Of a DNA stretch of 52,900 nt, positions 7,528 through 18,072 are shown piece by piece (the stretch's first letter is position 1; each line of letters opens with the position of its first letter). The translations under genes were made by a program, and so were the position numbers. The DNA is from a virus. The notes below the pieces were generated by a model. That model was not told the DNA's origin. It was given only the letters and a program-made list of their open reading frames with translations, and ran no database searches. The stretch spans positions 1 through 52,900 of IMG/VR virus record IMGVR_UViG_3300042549_010718; one strand, given 5' to 3'.

Positions 7528-9443
7528 TGGCAAATCTAGGCAAACAGATCGATGTTACAACTCTTGATTTTGATCAAATCAAGGCTAATCTTATTAGCTA
7601 TTTTAAAGAAGAAGAAAATGGTAAATTTTCAGATTGGAATTTTGAAGGCAGCAATCTAAATACTATAATTGATGTATTAGCATATAATACTCACTATAAC
7701 GCGATGCTTGCACATATGGCAGTCAATGAAAGTTATATTGATAGTGCACAATTACGAAGCAGCGTTGTATCTGCAGCCAAACTATTGGGTTATATACCAC
7801 GTAGTCGTAGTGCATCACAACTTAGTTTTAATATTAGTATACCGAAAAATCCTAATATAGTTAATCATTCACCTGAAATAACAGTTAGAGGCGGATTATT
7901 TAATGGATCTGTTTCATCATTGCAATCACAAAATGAATCAGGTGATTATAGTTTTGTTTTGCGAGATGATGTGAAACTAACATTAAGCGGAAATAACTAT
8001 GTTTCAACCGATTCCGAGCCAGCAATTGCTTATCAGGGCAATTTGGTTACTCGAAGTTATGCCGCGATCGCTTATGATACAAGCGCCACATATGAAATCA
8101 TTGATGATAATATTGACATATCGTCATTAAAGGTGCGTGTACAAAAAGATTCAAGTTCAGGCAGTAATTCATTATTTCAACCATTTAATAACAGTTTAAC
8201 AATAACTGATAAAACACCAGTATATTTTATCAACGAAAATATCTTTGGAAAATATGAAATTAGTTTTGGTGATGGTGTCTTTGGTAAAAAACTTGATCCT
8301 GGAAATATTATTGAACTCGAATATATTGTAACAAATGGTGTAGTTGCAAATAATTGTTCGCGAATTATTAATCAGAATTTGATAGTTTCAGAGCCATCAA
8401 TGATAGGTTTAATATCAACAAGTGGTTTAACAATAAATGGTCGTTCAAGTGGTGGTCAAGAAAAAGAAAGCATATCTGCATTAAAAAATAATGCAATATC
8501 AAGTTTTGCAACACAAAATCGTGCAGTTACAAGCGATGATTATGCTAATCTAATCAAAGCAAATTTTGGTTATATTAATAGCATTAGTGTATGGGGAGGT
8601 GAGGATAATGTTCCTCCTGTTTATGGAAAAGTTTTTATTAGCGCTAATAAGATTAGCGATCAATCAACAAGTGTAAATCTTAGTGATAACGATAAAGCAG
8701 AGATACTAGCTTATCTACAATCTAAAAAGATATTGAGTATTTTTCCCGAAATGGTTGATGCGCAACGATGCAAGATTGTACTTGATATTTTGGTAAAATA
8801 TAATCCAAATGTTACTACATTATCACGTTCTGATATTTCTTCACGAATTAGTGACATTATAACTGATTATAATATTAATCGCATCAATGAATTTAATAGT
8901 GTTTTTAGACATAGTCAATTTGTTAGAGCAATTGAAGATAGTTCAAGCGCTATATTAAATAGTCTTGTTCGTGTTTATCTTAGCCAAGCATTTAATCTAA
9001 GTTCAACTGGTGTTAATAATATTAGATTGAATTTTGGAGCAAGATGTGCAACAGATGATGGTAAAGTTTTTGTTAATATTATTAGCGATGTACCGTGGAC
9101 TTTAGGCGATCTTCAACTTTATTTTGGTGAAGAACAAACATCTGACCGCAATATTATAAACATCTATAGCTATTATATCAAAGACAATAAGAATGTTAAA
9201 TATGCAGATGCCGGAACTTTCAATATTGAAACAGGCATAATGACACTAAATACACTTTATAGTGATAGTGATGTGCAATTTAAGTTTATTGTTAATAGTT
9301 TTTCAAATGATGTTGTTGCAAAAAGAAATGCGCTATTAGAAATTGACCAAACTCTTACAACAACTAATATCTTTATTGATGAAATTGCCCGAGGTGGCAA
9401 TAGTCGTAGCGTTGATTATAAAACATTTCCCAAAGATAGATGA
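7527..9443 (+). CDS. gp6: Baseplate wedge subunit gp6 (Baseplate J-like)
   Basis: A 638-residue protein, close to T4 gp6 (660). The N-terminus LGKQIDVTTLDFDQIKANL, with YFKEEENGKFSDWNFEGSN and DVLAYNTHYNAMLAHMAVNE, is the standard gp6/Baseplate J opening. Further motifs are LRSSVVSAAKLLGYIPRS (about residue 82) and AVTSDDYANLIKANFG (about 335). gp6 dimers form the continuous inner ring of the baseplate that dilates on contraction. It overlaps gp25 by one base and the next gene by four, in the same order gp25-gp6-gp7 seen across T4-type phages. Confidence 0.93.
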   Translation: MANLGKQIDVTTLDFDQIKANLISYFKEEENGKFSDWNFEGSNLNTIIDVLAYNTHYNAMLAHMAVNESYIDSAQLRSSVVSAAKLLGYIPRSRSASQLSFNISIPKNPNIVNHSPEITVRGGLFNGSVSSLQSQNESGDYSFVLRDDVKLTLSGNNYVSTDSEPAIAYQGNLVTRSYAAIAYDTSATYEIIDDNIDISSLKVRVQKDSSSGSNSLFQPFNNSLTITDKTPVYFINENIFGKYEISFGDGVFGKKLDPGNIIELEYIVTNGVVANNCSRIINQNLIVSEPSMIGLISTSGLTINGRSSGGQEKESISALKNNAISSFATQNRAVTSDDYANLIKANFGYINSISVWGGEDNVPPVYGKVFISANKISDQSTSVNLSDNDKAEILAYLQSKKILSIFPEMVDAQRCKIVLDILVKYNPNVTTLSRSDISSRISDIITDYNINRINEFNSVFRHSQFVRAIEDSSSAILNSLVRVYLSQAFNLSSTGVNNIRLNFGARCATDDGKVFVNIISDVPWTLGDLQLYFGEEQTSDRNIINIYSYYIKDNKNVKYADAGTFNIETGIMTLNTLYSDSDVQFKFIVNSFSNDVVAKRNALLEIDQTLTTTNIFIDEIARGGNSRSVDYKTFPKDR

Positions 9444-10783
9444 GTGACTTAGTAACAGCCAATGCCCGAGTTGAATATTCTGAAATTGTTGAGCCAGCAA
9501 AGGCTTTAAGCAGTTTGCCATATCATTTTGAAAATGAAGCAAGTGAATTGGTAAAATTGCTGGAAGCTTATTATCGATTTCTTAATAAAAAATATACATC
9601 AGAGATAAGTGGTGGTACTGGACCAAGCTTTGAGATAAACAATATCATGCGAAATCATGATATTGATATGGCGACAGATGATCGTTATCTTGATGCTATT
9701 GAAAGACTTATTGGTTCTTATATACCACCAAGTCAATCTATTGACCGCGTTCGTCTTTATAAGATTATTGCAAACTATTATACAAATCGTGGTAGTGAAG
9801 AGAGTATCTTTAGTTTCTTTCGATTGTTTTTCAATGAAGTAGTTAGTTTGTTTTATCCTAAAAACTTTTTGTTTACAACTAGTGATATCAATAGATCAAA
9901 GACATCTGATGTTTATCGCTTGAATGATAATCAGCGTTGGCAGAACTATTCATATGTCATTTACACACAATTAGCTAAAAGCGAGTGGGGTCTTGAATAT
10001 GCAAAGTATATTCATCCGGCCGGTTTAAAGTTTTTTGCGTCACTTATACTTGAGCTTGCAAATAACAATGACTGGACAAATGTTGGCTGTTTAGATATTG
10101 ATTGGAGTGAATTTCCAAATAGATTTTTAGATGATGTTTATGTCGAGCCTGATGGTTATGGCATTTATTACTCTGAAGATGCTGCTGATTACTATTATTA
10201 TAATGAAGCAATTTTCAGCGGAGATAAGATTGATCCTATAGCCGATGATAATTGTTGGCGCAGTATCGACTGGGAAACAACTGCTCGAGGCAAACATACA
10301 CCGACTAATCAAAGTGCGGCATACATCTATGACTTTATCACAATCCTGTCATTGTTGCCTGATGGAGGTTATCATTTTATTAGAAATCTAAGACCGATTA
10401 AAAGCAATAATGGCTCATATGTTTTTGATGAAGCGCTTCATGCATTTTATATTACCTATGGCATAAGCTCTAAAAATTCTAATACACCATTGTCAATCTT
10501 TAGAGAAGGTTGGAATGGTTATGATAAGGTAATTGATAATTCAAGTATTGGTGAATATGCAGATCTAACATTATCAGATGCATTTGCTAATCCACCATTA
10601 ACTGGTTCTGGCCCACAATTCAATAGTCTAAATTCATATTTTATATTTGATGGAAATTACAATTCAGGCTATGACGAATTTGGTGCACCAGCAAACTATA
10701 GCACTGATGACGAAGCTTCTGCTCTTAGTGAAGAAGGAGCAATTATTCTGCCCTTGATTGAAGAAGGAGCAATTATTTTTTAA
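9440..10783 (+). CDS. Baseplate wedge gp7-like / tail protein I-like protein
   Basis: A 447-residue protein directly after gp6. The N-terminal 120 residues (FENEASELVKLLEAYYRFLN, DDRYLDAIERLIGSYIPPS, NYYTNRGSEESIFSFFRLFF) match the protein that occupies the gp7 slot in aquatic T4-type phages and is related to P2 gpI (tail protein I). It would bracket gp6 on the wedge. T4 gp7 is more than twice as long (1032), so this is a minimal form. YRLNDNQRWQNYSYVIYTQL near 150 and EYAKYIHPAGLKFFASLIL near 180 are typical of the family. The C-terminus repeats EEGAII twice in the last 20 residues, probably a small tandem duplication. Confidence 0.72.
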   Translation: MSDLVTANARVEYSEIVEPAKALSSLPYHFENEASELVKLLEAYYRFLNKKYTSEISGGTGPSFEINNIMRNHDIDMATDDRYLDAIERLIGSYIPPSQSIDRVRLYKIIANYYTNRGSEESIFSFFRLFFNEVVSLFYPKNFLFTTSDINRSKTSDVYRLNDNQRWQNYSYVIYTQLAKSEWGLEYAKYIHPAGLKFFASLILELANNNDWTNVGCLDIDWSEFPNRFLDDVYVEPDGYGIYYSEDAADYYYYNEAIFSGDKIDPIADDNCWRSIDWETTARGKHTPTNQSAAYIYDFITILSLLPDGGYHFIRNLRPIKSNNGSYVFDEALHAFYITYGISSKNSNTPLSIFREGWNGYDKVIDNSSIGEYADLTLSDAFANPPLTGSGPQFNSLNSYFIFDGNYNSGYDEFGAPANYSTDDEASALSEEGAIILPLIEEGAIIF

Positions 10784-10793
10784 AACAAATCAA

Positions 10794-10801
10794 TATAAAT
10801 A
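10794..10801 (+). promoter_or_regulatory. Late promoter TATAAATA before gp8
   Basis: A perfect octamer, nine bases before the ATG at 10811, in the 27-base gap after the gp7-like gene. Confidence 0.72.
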
Positions 10802-10810
10802 CAAATAACT

Positions 10811-12307
10811 ATGGCCGCGATTATAACCGAACAATTTAGAATCAATTCTAGAAAAAGACTATTTGATGACATTACAAATAATGCCAATAATTATTATATT
10901 GGTATTGGTAAACAAGATGGTTGGGCAGAATTAAACCCAAGTCAAACAGTTCCAACTAGTCCATTTCCAGCTGGCACACCAGGCGATGCAGCTGAAGTTA
11001 GAAAAAATATTTCAGCACTATTTAAAATTTCAGGCAGCAGTGTCTCTACAATGTTGCCAAATAATATCATTCAATCTGATCGTGATTATAAAGTTTATAA
11101 TCCATATGATCCTACTTGTTTTTATGCAAGTTCAACACAATTTCCATGCTTTGTAATTTCACGCCTTGACAGTCTCGGTGGTGGTAGTGGTAATCATGTA
11201 TTTTTATGCGTCGCAAAAGATCATGATGCAACCTTTGCAAGCAATAGTTATAATCGCATTGGTTCACCTTCAGAAGTTCCATCAACAACTGTTCCGGGTC
11301 TTTATAAATATTCAATTTCTAATGGCGGTGATGGTTATATTTGGCTTTATATAGGAACTTATGAAGCGGCAAATACATCAGTAAATAATGGAGCATTTGT
11401 TTCATATGATTTTGGTCAGACTGTTACAGCTACACCATTTTCATCCGGTTTAATACACGGCTTTCATATTATTAATGCTGGTGTTAATTTAGCAACTGGA
11501 CCCAGTACTGCAGTTAATGTAGAAATTACTGGTTTACGAGATGGATCTAAAACAACAATGACCGTTCCTGCTTTACTTAAAATAGTAAATGGAAAAATCA
11601 CTAAAATAACACTGAATGCCGATATTACAGTTGGAACAACATATAAACTATGGTCATCTGCAACCGCTCGCATAACAACAAGTGGTTATACAACAACACA
11701 AATTGTTCCGATTATTGCCCCAATTGGTGGTTATGAAAGCAAGCTTGAAACAACATTGCCAAGTTGGTATATTGGTGTTGGAGCAGATACTGTTAATAGT
11801 CAATTTGTACCAAGCGGAACATCTTATCGCCAAATTTCAATTATTAAAAATCCAAAGAGAAATAATAATAATAATCTGGATGATGCAACAGTTGATCGCG
11901 TTCATAAATCATTTTCTACGAGTGAAAATGGTTATCCTGCTAATGAAAGATTGGTTCTTAGTGGTAATAATGTTGATACCGGTTGGAAAATTAAACAAGG
12001 TAATTATTTAGTTGCGACAATAAGTGCAGTTGAGTTTAAAGACAATGTATGGTATTACTATTATTATAATAGCATTCAGGCTGGATTGTTTAACATTGAC
12101 CATACACAGTCATTAACTATAGTCGCACCTGATGATATTGAGATCGTCAATAGGGAATTGACATTATTGGATAATCAATATGAGCTAAACGCTAGCTCAA
12201 CACTATTTAATACATCAACTGGTGAAATTCTCTTTATAGATAATAGAGGTGCGGTTACTCGCGAAGCAGGTCAAAACGAAGAAATCAAAATCATAATTCA
12301 ACTATAA
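10811..12307 (+). CDS. gp8: Baseplate wedge subunit gp8
   Basis: A 498-residue protein. AAIITEQFRINSRKRLFDDI at the N-terminus, followed by NNYYIGIGKQDGW, is the conserved gp8 opening in marine and freshwater T4-type phages. CFVISRLDSLGGGSGNHVFLC and YKYSISNGGDGYIWLYIGTY occur near residues 115 and 160-180. In T4, gp8 dimers bind gp10 and gp7 on the wedge; T4 gp8 is 334 residues, and the extra length here is mostly beta-rich in the C-terminal half. The stop overlaps the ATG of the next gene (TAATGG). It has its own late promoter, so it heads a sub-operon with the giant protein that follows. Confidence 0.8.
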   Translation: MAAIITEQFRINSRKRLFDDITNNANNYYIGIGKQDGWAELNPSQTVPTSPFPAGTPGDAAEVRKNISALFKISGSSVSTMLPNNIIQSDRDYKVYNPYDPTCFYASSTQFPCFVISRLDSLGGGSGNHVFLCVAKDHDATFASNSYNRIGSPSEVPSTTVPGLYKYSISNGGDGYIWLYIGTYEAANTSVNNGAFVSYDFGQTVTATPFSSGLIHGFHIINAGVNLATGPSTAVNVEITGLRDGSKTTMTVPALLKIVNGKITKITLNADITVGTTYKLWSSATARITTSGYTTTQIVPIIAPIGGYESKLETTLPSWYIGVGADTVNSQFVPSGTSYRQISIIKNPKRNNNNNLDDATVDRVHKSFSTSENGYPANERLVLSGNNVDTGWKIKQGNYLVATISAVEFKDNVWYYYYYNSIQAGLFNIDHTQSLTIVAPDDIEIVNRELTLLDNQYELNASSTLFNTSTGEILFIDNRGAVTREAGQNEEIKIIIQL

Positions 12308-15300
12308 TGGCAATTACTACCAAAAACCAAGATTATTTTGACGATCTAAATATTCCAGATGTTAATGGGAAATCTCCCATCGATAAAAACTATTTGCGAG
12401 TTCTTTTTAAGCCAGGAGTTAATGTTCAAACACGTGAACTTAACCAGGCTCAGAGCATGTTACAAGCTCAGATTGATCGTCTTGGATCTGGACTATTTAA
12501 ACCTAATAGCCAAGTTGTCGGTGGACAAATTACATTTGATTCAGCTATTGGTTGTATTGAATTTTCAACAGATAGTCAAATAACAGAATCACTGCTTACT
12601 CAATTTCAAGAGGATTTAACTCTTCTTAAAATTACGCGACAAACAACTGATTCTACTAATGCTATTAGTAAAGCATCAGTTACTGCCATTGAGTCTGTTA
12701 GCAATTCAACTGAAGGAGCAACTCATCGCATCTATTATAAAAACATTGAAGGCACTCCAATTGAAAATGTCATTTCATCAAACGAAGAGTTAACACTATC
12801 ATATGGTGATTTTATTACTGATGAATATACGCTAACTCCTCTTGCTTATAAAAAAGCAGTTGGTTTAACAGCAGATGCTGGCATTTATTTTGTAAGAGGC
12901 AGCATGGTTGCCTCACAAAGACAATATGCGGCAAGACCACTCGACACAGCTAGTGATAATTTCAACGGATTTGCTTATTTCTTGGTCGAAGAGAATTATA
13001 TTGATTCAATTGATGATTCTACATTAAATGATAATGCATCAAATACAAGTAACTTTTTAGAATCTGGTGCAGATCGTTATCAAATCGTTTTAACATTAAA
13101 ACTTTTAACAGCAGAAGAATTAAGTATTGCTGAAAATGCTATTAAGCTCGCTGATATACGATCAAACGAAATTTATATTCAATATAATGGCATTGATCAA
13201 AGCGGCGCTGCTCTTGAAGATACTCTTGCTCGTAGAACTTATGAAGAATCTGGTAATTATACTGTAAAGAATTTCGAGCTTGAGCTCAAAGAATTATTCG
13301 GTTCAGATTATAATGCGATCTATACCTCTCCTCAAGATGTGCTTGATTTTACAGGCATATCTTCAACTGATGCATCTGATTATTTCGTTGCAAAGCTTTC
13401 TCCTGGAGTTGCTTATGTAAAAGGAAAAAGAGTTGAGACTCTTGCTCCTAGTAATTTAGTTATTCCTAAAGCCAAAAAAACATATACCGATTTGACATTT
13501 GAACGAGGTCAAAGAACAAAATATAATGCTGCGACGAGTGCATTATATGGCAATTATGTCACGGGTTATACTGGTTATTATAATAGCAGCTATAATCAAT
13601 ATAATGGTTATGGTTATGGTGCTGGAAACATTGATAATGGCAGCAGCGGTTTGCCAGTTTTTGAAAATGATAATGTCAGTTATGTACTATATGATTCAAA
13701 GGGACTTGACATTGGCACTACAAAAATATCAGGCATTGAACCGGAAGGTATAAAAGACGCAGATCAGATTAATGCAAAACTATATCTCTATGATATAGTT
13801 TTAGATGATGGTGCTCGCTTTAACGATGTTGTAGTAATAGCGTCAGATGTTCCCATCGCCAGCTATGGAAAATTTAGTTTTACGGTCGAAAAACCAAATG
13901 GTGTTGCTCTTAATGATATTAACAATACCGATTCAATCTTTCAATTTCCGCATGAGGCAATTACTAGTGTTGAGAATTTGGTTGTTAGTCGCCGTCTGTC
14001 TGATACAAACACATTGTTGACAAATACTAATTTTGTTGACTTTTCTCCTTCAGAAGAAGGACCTTCAGGAAGATCATATGATGCGAGTCGAAATAATATA
14101 GTCGTTGCAAAGAATGGAGAAATTATAACATCTGGTTATTATATTATACCAAATGGAAATGGCATTCGAATTGTCTTTGATACTACATTGTTAGCTGGTA
14201 CTACAGTTTCGGTTATTGTAACAGAAACTGGAAATATTGATGGAGCTGATTTTGGTATAAAATTAAAAACTACTAAATCGGTTAATTTAATAGCAGATGA
14301 AGGTGACATTTATAAACTCGATGGTGTATATCATGCAATTAGTATTACTGATACTGCAAATTGGGTTTTAGTTGATGATGGTCAACGTGATAATGTATAT
14401 GTTAATGCAAAGGTCAGAAAAATCGGCGGTGGAACTGCTACGACTCTTGAAGTTACTTATTGGGAATTTAGAAATGCAGGAGGAAAATATTATACGGTTA
14501 ATAGCTATAAGGTCGGGAATATTGCAACTTCAACACAGGCGCCACTTGATGAAATTCCAACATATGGTGATATCGTTTTAAGTGACAGTATTGATTGTAG
14601 ATCTTTGCCAAACCAATTACGTTTGAGTCTTGATCCTTATAGTGCAATCACTGCACAAATTGACTTTTATTTGCCACGTATTGATTTAATTTCTGTTAAC
14701 AGTGATAATAGTCTAAGAGTTATTAGTGGTCAAGCAGATCTTGATCCTAAATTGCCAAATATACCAGATGATGGCATGGCAATATATGCACTCTATGTGC
14801 CACAATTTACTGCAAATGCAACTGATGTAGATGTTCGATTTATTGAAAATCGTCGTTATACAATGCAAGATATTGGAAATATCGAAAAACGAATTGGCGC
14901 TATTGAATATTATACAAGTTTATCTCTATTAGAAAGAGATGCAAATGAACGTAGTATTTTTGGCACAGATGGTGAAAAATTCAAAAATGGATTTATCACA
15001 GATGGTTTTAGAAACCTAGATGTTAGCGATAGTTCTCAACCAGAGTTTTTATGCTCAATCGATAGTGAACGAGGCATACTCTATCCGTATCATACTGGAT
15101 ATAGCATACCATTTAATCCAAATGCGAAAGTAAATGGAATTACTATTAAAAATAATAAAGCATTTTTATCATATGGTGAAACAGATGTTGATTATTTGAC
15201 ACAATCTTCAGCTAGTCAATTTATTGATCTACAACCGCATGAGCAGAGCGCTGATGTTGGTATTATAAATCTGACTCCAGAAGTTGATACCTGGTCTGAA

Positions 15301-17859
15301 AAAACAGAACAAGCTCAAACATCAGTTGAGCTCTATGATGGATTTGATAGTGTGTTGCGAGATTTCGCAAATGAAGCTGGTTTTACTGGCACACAATGGA
15401 ATTCATGGGTAACAACATCAAGTGTTTCTAAGAAAGTTAAAAACAAAAAAGCTGCTCTTAAATTCTTACAGGCTAATGGCGCAACAGGTGTTGATATTGG
15501 TAAATTTTCTAATAAATTTGGTGGTCTTTTCGGTGGTCTTTTCGGTAAAAAGAAAAAGAGAATTACTATTCAAAACCAAGTAGCAAGTGGAGTACAAACT
15601 GATCTTGCTTTTGAAGACGTTGAACAAAGTTTAGGTGATTATGTCAAAGATGTAAAGATCTCAACATATATGAGAACACGATCTGTTCTTGTTGATGTGG
15701 CAAGTGTAAAACCAAATACACGATTCTATGCATTTTTCGATGGTAAAGATGTTACACAATTTGTAAAATTATTGCCAACTACATTTAATAGTGCAACCTA
15801 TAACTTGACAGTTGATGAAGGCAAATCACAAACAGAACTCTTAGCGAAATATTCAACGGCTTCTGAATTGGTAAGTGATGCCGATGGCAATATTGTTGCT
15901 ATGTTTATCATACCAAATGATTCAAACTTTAAATTCTCAACTGGAGAAAAATTACTTCGCTTAACAAATAGTCCTCGTAATATTAAAGACGAAGAGGATA
16001 GTTTTGCTGAAGCACGCTTTATATCAAATGGTCTTGATATTGATAGCAGTGAAACTGTAATTTCAACACAAGTTCCACGTGTAAAACGTCAAGAAGTTCA
16101 ACGCAACAGAATTTGCGTACGTAAAAATGATCCGATTGCACAAACATTTAGAATTGAAGATGATTGTGGTATATTCGCAAGCAGTGTAGAACTTGCATTT
16201 GCACAGAAACCTCCAGCAGGAAGTGCTCAAGTACAGGTATATCTTGTGACAGTCGCTAATGGCTATCCAACAGATACTATTGTACCGGGCAGCGAAACAA
16301 GTTTGACAAACAGTCAAATTAATGTAAGCGACGATTCATCACTTATGACTCGCTTTGAATTTGCTAATCCGATTTATCTTGAGCCAAACGTTGAATATGC
16401 AGTTGTTGCCTTTAGCGGTTCATATGGTTATAAAGCATATATTGCAGATTTAGGTGCAGTTGATATTACATCTAATGGAGCAATCATTTCTGAACAGCCT
16501 GCAGTTGGTGTATTTTTCACTAGTGCAAATAAAACAACATGGTCAGCATCACAAAACCGAGATCTTAAATTCAAGATTAATCGTGCTAGCTTCAATGTGA
16601 CGAGCGGAACACTAGCTGTTAATCCTGTTATTGGCAGCGGTTTACATAGAGTTGATATTTCATCATTTGCCACAACTGGTGATTTTGAAAACATTGGTTG
16701 GGAAACAGCTAATGTAACTGTGGCTGTTACAGCTGCTCCAGCTGGTGGTCGCACTGCAGTTGTTAGTCCAGTATTCAATAGCATCAATACAGCCATTGTT
16801 GGATTTAATATTACTGAGCCCGGAACTGGCTACGCAAGTGATCCAGAGATTACAGTTACTCAAATCGGAGATAATGCGCGAAGCGCAACATTCCAAGGCA
16901 AACGTCCACAATATCGAATTGGCGCATTTAATCTTAATCAGAAGTTTATTGAACTTAGTGGAAAAACACAAATTTCAAATATTCTTGAACTTGATACTGG
17001 CGCTAACGCTAGAACATATAGTGTTGAATCAGGAGAGCCAGTTGAAAATCTAGTTAATAGCAATTTTGCAATTGGTACTGATACAACAAATGATGTTAGA
17101 TTGTCTACAACTTTAACAACAACTGATAGTCGTATTAGTCCAGTCATTGATCTCGAATCACTTAGTCTTGAGACAAGAGAATATGCGATAAGAGAGTCTG
17201 GTGCAACTAGCCGATATTTTTCAAAACCAGTATATCTCGCTGAACCAGCAGATCAGCTTGATGTTATAGTTGATATTAATTTGCCTACAAAATCATCAAA
17301 TATTAAAGTCTTTGGACAATTCTTTGATGAGAATAATAATTCTATTAGTAACAAATATTTCACAAGAAAATCACCAAATTCTGGATTGAAATATGCTAAT
17401 GTTGTTCCTGGTTGGAGATTAGTAGCTAATGGAACAACTGTAGGTGCAAATGTGGTTGCAATTATTACTGACGTTCAACATGTTGAAGGCATTTGGCGTT
17501 ATTATTATAATGAAACAACAGCGATTGATGTTGAAACACCATATGATTTGATTGCACCATCTGTAACATTACCACTATCAACAACACCATTAGCTGCAAC
17601 ACATCAGGTTATTATTGGTTCAAATAATCTTGCTCTATCTGTTCCAACAGAATCTGACTGGATTGAATTAAAACCAACAAGCCCAACAGTTATACCTGTT
17701 AATAGTGACAGAGCTAAATATAGTGAAGTAAAATTCAATATTAATTTTCCCGAAGAAGATGTTGATTTCAAACAATTTGCAGTTAAGATTGAATTTAGAG
17801 GAAAAGATTATATTGACGTTCCAACAATAAGAAACTTTAGAGCAATTGCAACACTATGA
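12307..17859 (+). CDS. Giant baseplate wedge protein with DUF4815 N-terminus (gp10-like position)
   Basis: A 1850-residue protein, the longest in the window. The N-terminus DYFDDLNIPDVNGKSPIDKN, with FKPGVNVQTRELNQAQSMLQ and FKPNSQVVGGQITFD, is DUF4815, found at the start of large baseplate/tail proteins of T4-type cyanophages and relatives. DUF4815 plus adjoining beta domains fill roughly the first 450 residues. A basic patch preceded by a GGLF tandem repeat (GGLFGGLFGKKKKR) is near 1070. A later domain (about 1280-1450) includes LEPNVEYAVVAFSGSYGYKA and FTSANKTTWSASQNRDLKF, which recurs in such proteins. The slot after gp8 suggests the role of T4 gp10 plus fibre attachment (inference). It overlaps its neighbours by one and four bases. 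Confidence 0.7.
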   Translation: MAITTKNQDYFDDLNIPDVNGKSPIDKNYLRVLFKPGVNVQTRELNQAQSMLQAQIDRLGSGLFKPNSQVVGGQITFDSAIGCIEFSTDSQITESLLTQFQEDLTLLKITRQTTDSTNAISKASVTAIESVSNSTEGATHRIYYKNIEGTPIENVISSNEELTLSYGDFITDEYTLTPLAYKKAVGLTADAGIYFVRGSMVASQRQYAARPLDTASDNFNGFAYFLVEENYIDSIDDSTLNDNASNTSNFLESGADRYQIVLTLKLLTAEELSIAENAIKLADIRSNEIYIQYNGIDQSGAALEDTLARRTYEESGNYTVKNFELELKELFGSDYNAIYTSPQDVLDFTGISSTDASDYFVAKLSPGVAYVKGKRVETLAPSNLVIPKAKKTYTDLTFERGQRTKYNAATSALYGNYVTGYTGYYNSSYNQYNGYGYGAGNIDNGSSGLPVFENDNVSYVLYDSKGLDIGTTKISGIEPEGIKDADQINAKLYLYDIVLDDGARFNDVVVIASDVPIASYGKFSFTVEKPNGVALNDINNTDSIFQFPHEAITSVENLVVSRRLSDTNTLLTNTNFVDFSPSEEGPSGRSYDASRNNIVVAKNGEIITSGYYIIPNGNGIRIVFDTTLLAGTTVSVIVTETGNIDGADFGIKLKTTKSVNLIADEGDIYKLDGVYHAISITDTANWVLVDDGQRDNVYVNAKVRKIGGGTATTLEVTYWEFRNAGGKYYTVNSYKVGNIATSTQAPLDEIPTYGDIVLSDSIDCRSLPNQLRLSLDPYSAITAQIDFYLPRIDLISVNSDNSLRVISGQADLDPKLPNIPDDGMAIYALYVPQFTANATDVDVRFIENRRYTMQDIGNIEKRIGAIEYYTSLSLLERDANERSIFGTDGEKFKNGFITDGFRNLDVSDSSQPEFLCSIDSERGILYPYHTGYSIPFNPNAKVNGITIKNNKAFLSYGETDVDYLTQSSASQFIDLQPHEQSADVGIINLTPEVDTWSEKTEQAQTSVELYDGFDSVLRDFANEAGFTGTQWNSWVTTSSVSKKVKNKKAALKFLQANGATGVDIGKFSNKFGGLFGGLFGKKKKRITIQNQVASGVQTDLAFEDVEQSLGDYVKDVKISTYMRTRSVLVDVASVKPNTRFYAFFDGKDVTQFVKLLPTTFNSATYNLTVDEGKSQTELLAKYSTASELVSDADGNIVAMFIIPNDSNFKFSTGEKLLRLTNSPRNIKDEEDSFAEARFISNGLDIDSSETVISTQVPRVKRQEVQRNRICVRKNDPIAQTFRIEDDCGIFASSVELAFAQKPPAGSAQVQVYLVTVANGYPTDTIVPGSETSLTNSQINVSDDSSLMTRFEFANPIYLEPNVEYAVVAFSGSYGYKAYIADLGAVDITSNGAIISEQPAVGVFFTSANKTTWSASQNRDLKFKINRASFNVTSGTLAVNPVIGSGLHRVDISSFATTGDFENIGWETANVTVAVTAAPAGGRTAVVSPVFNSINTAIVGFNITEPGTGYASDPEITVTQIGDNARSATFQGKRPQYRIGAFNLNQKFIELSGKTQISNILELDTGANARTYSVESGEPVENLVNSNFAIGTDTTNDVRLSTTLTTTDSRISPVIDLESLSLETREYAIRESGATSRYFSKPVYLAEPADQLDVIVDINLPTKSSNIKVFGQFFDENNNSISNKYFTRKSPNSGLKYANVVPGWRLVANGTTVGANVVAIITDVQHVEGIWRYYYNETTAIDVETPYDLIAPSVTLPLSTTPLAATHQVIIGSNNLALSVPTESDWIELKPTSPTVIPVNSDRAKYSEVKFNINFPEEDVDFKQFAVKIEFRGKDYIDVPTIRNFRAIATL

Positions 17860-18062
17860 GTTTAGTTAAAGTTCAGGGCAATGCGGGTCTTGCAAAAGAC
17901 CCGCGATCTGGAGCAGTAATTAATGTTGATAATGATGCATATGCAGCAGCATTAGCTCGAAAAAAACGTGCAACTCATGAGAAAAAACTATTAGAAAGAA
18001 TTGATAGTCTTGAGATGCGGGTGCATGAATTAGAGAAAAAAATACAAACTTTACTAGCATAA
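17856..18062 (+). CDS. Small conserved coiled-coil phage protein
   Basis: A 68-residue protein. The N-terminus carries GLAKDPRSGAVINVDNDAY, a motif that recurs as 'VRDxxSGAVxNTD' in small proteins beside the baseplate genes of T4-type cyanophages. The C-terminal half (ARKKRATHEKKLLERIDSLE onward) is a heptad-like coiled coil. It starts inside the stop region of the giant baseplate protein (ATGA overlap), so the two are likely made together. Function is unknown; a structural or assembly role is plausible. Confidence 0.75.
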   Translation: MSLVKVQGNAGLAKDPRSGAVINVDNDAYAAALARKKRATHEKKLLERIDSLEMRVHELEKKIQTLLA

Positions 18063-18065
18063 ATA
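18058..18065 (+). promoter_or_regulatory. Late promoter CATAAATA before the RCC1-like fibre gene
   Basis: A CATAAATA motif overlapping the preceding stop codon, seven bases before the ATG at 18073. Confidence 0.68.
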
Positions 18066-18072
18066 ACAATAT

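Noticed and set aside
11303-11310. A perfect TATAAATA inside gp8
   Set aside because: It lies within coding sequence with no start codon close downstream. In an AT-rich genome some chance matches are expected, so only sites directly before genes were called.
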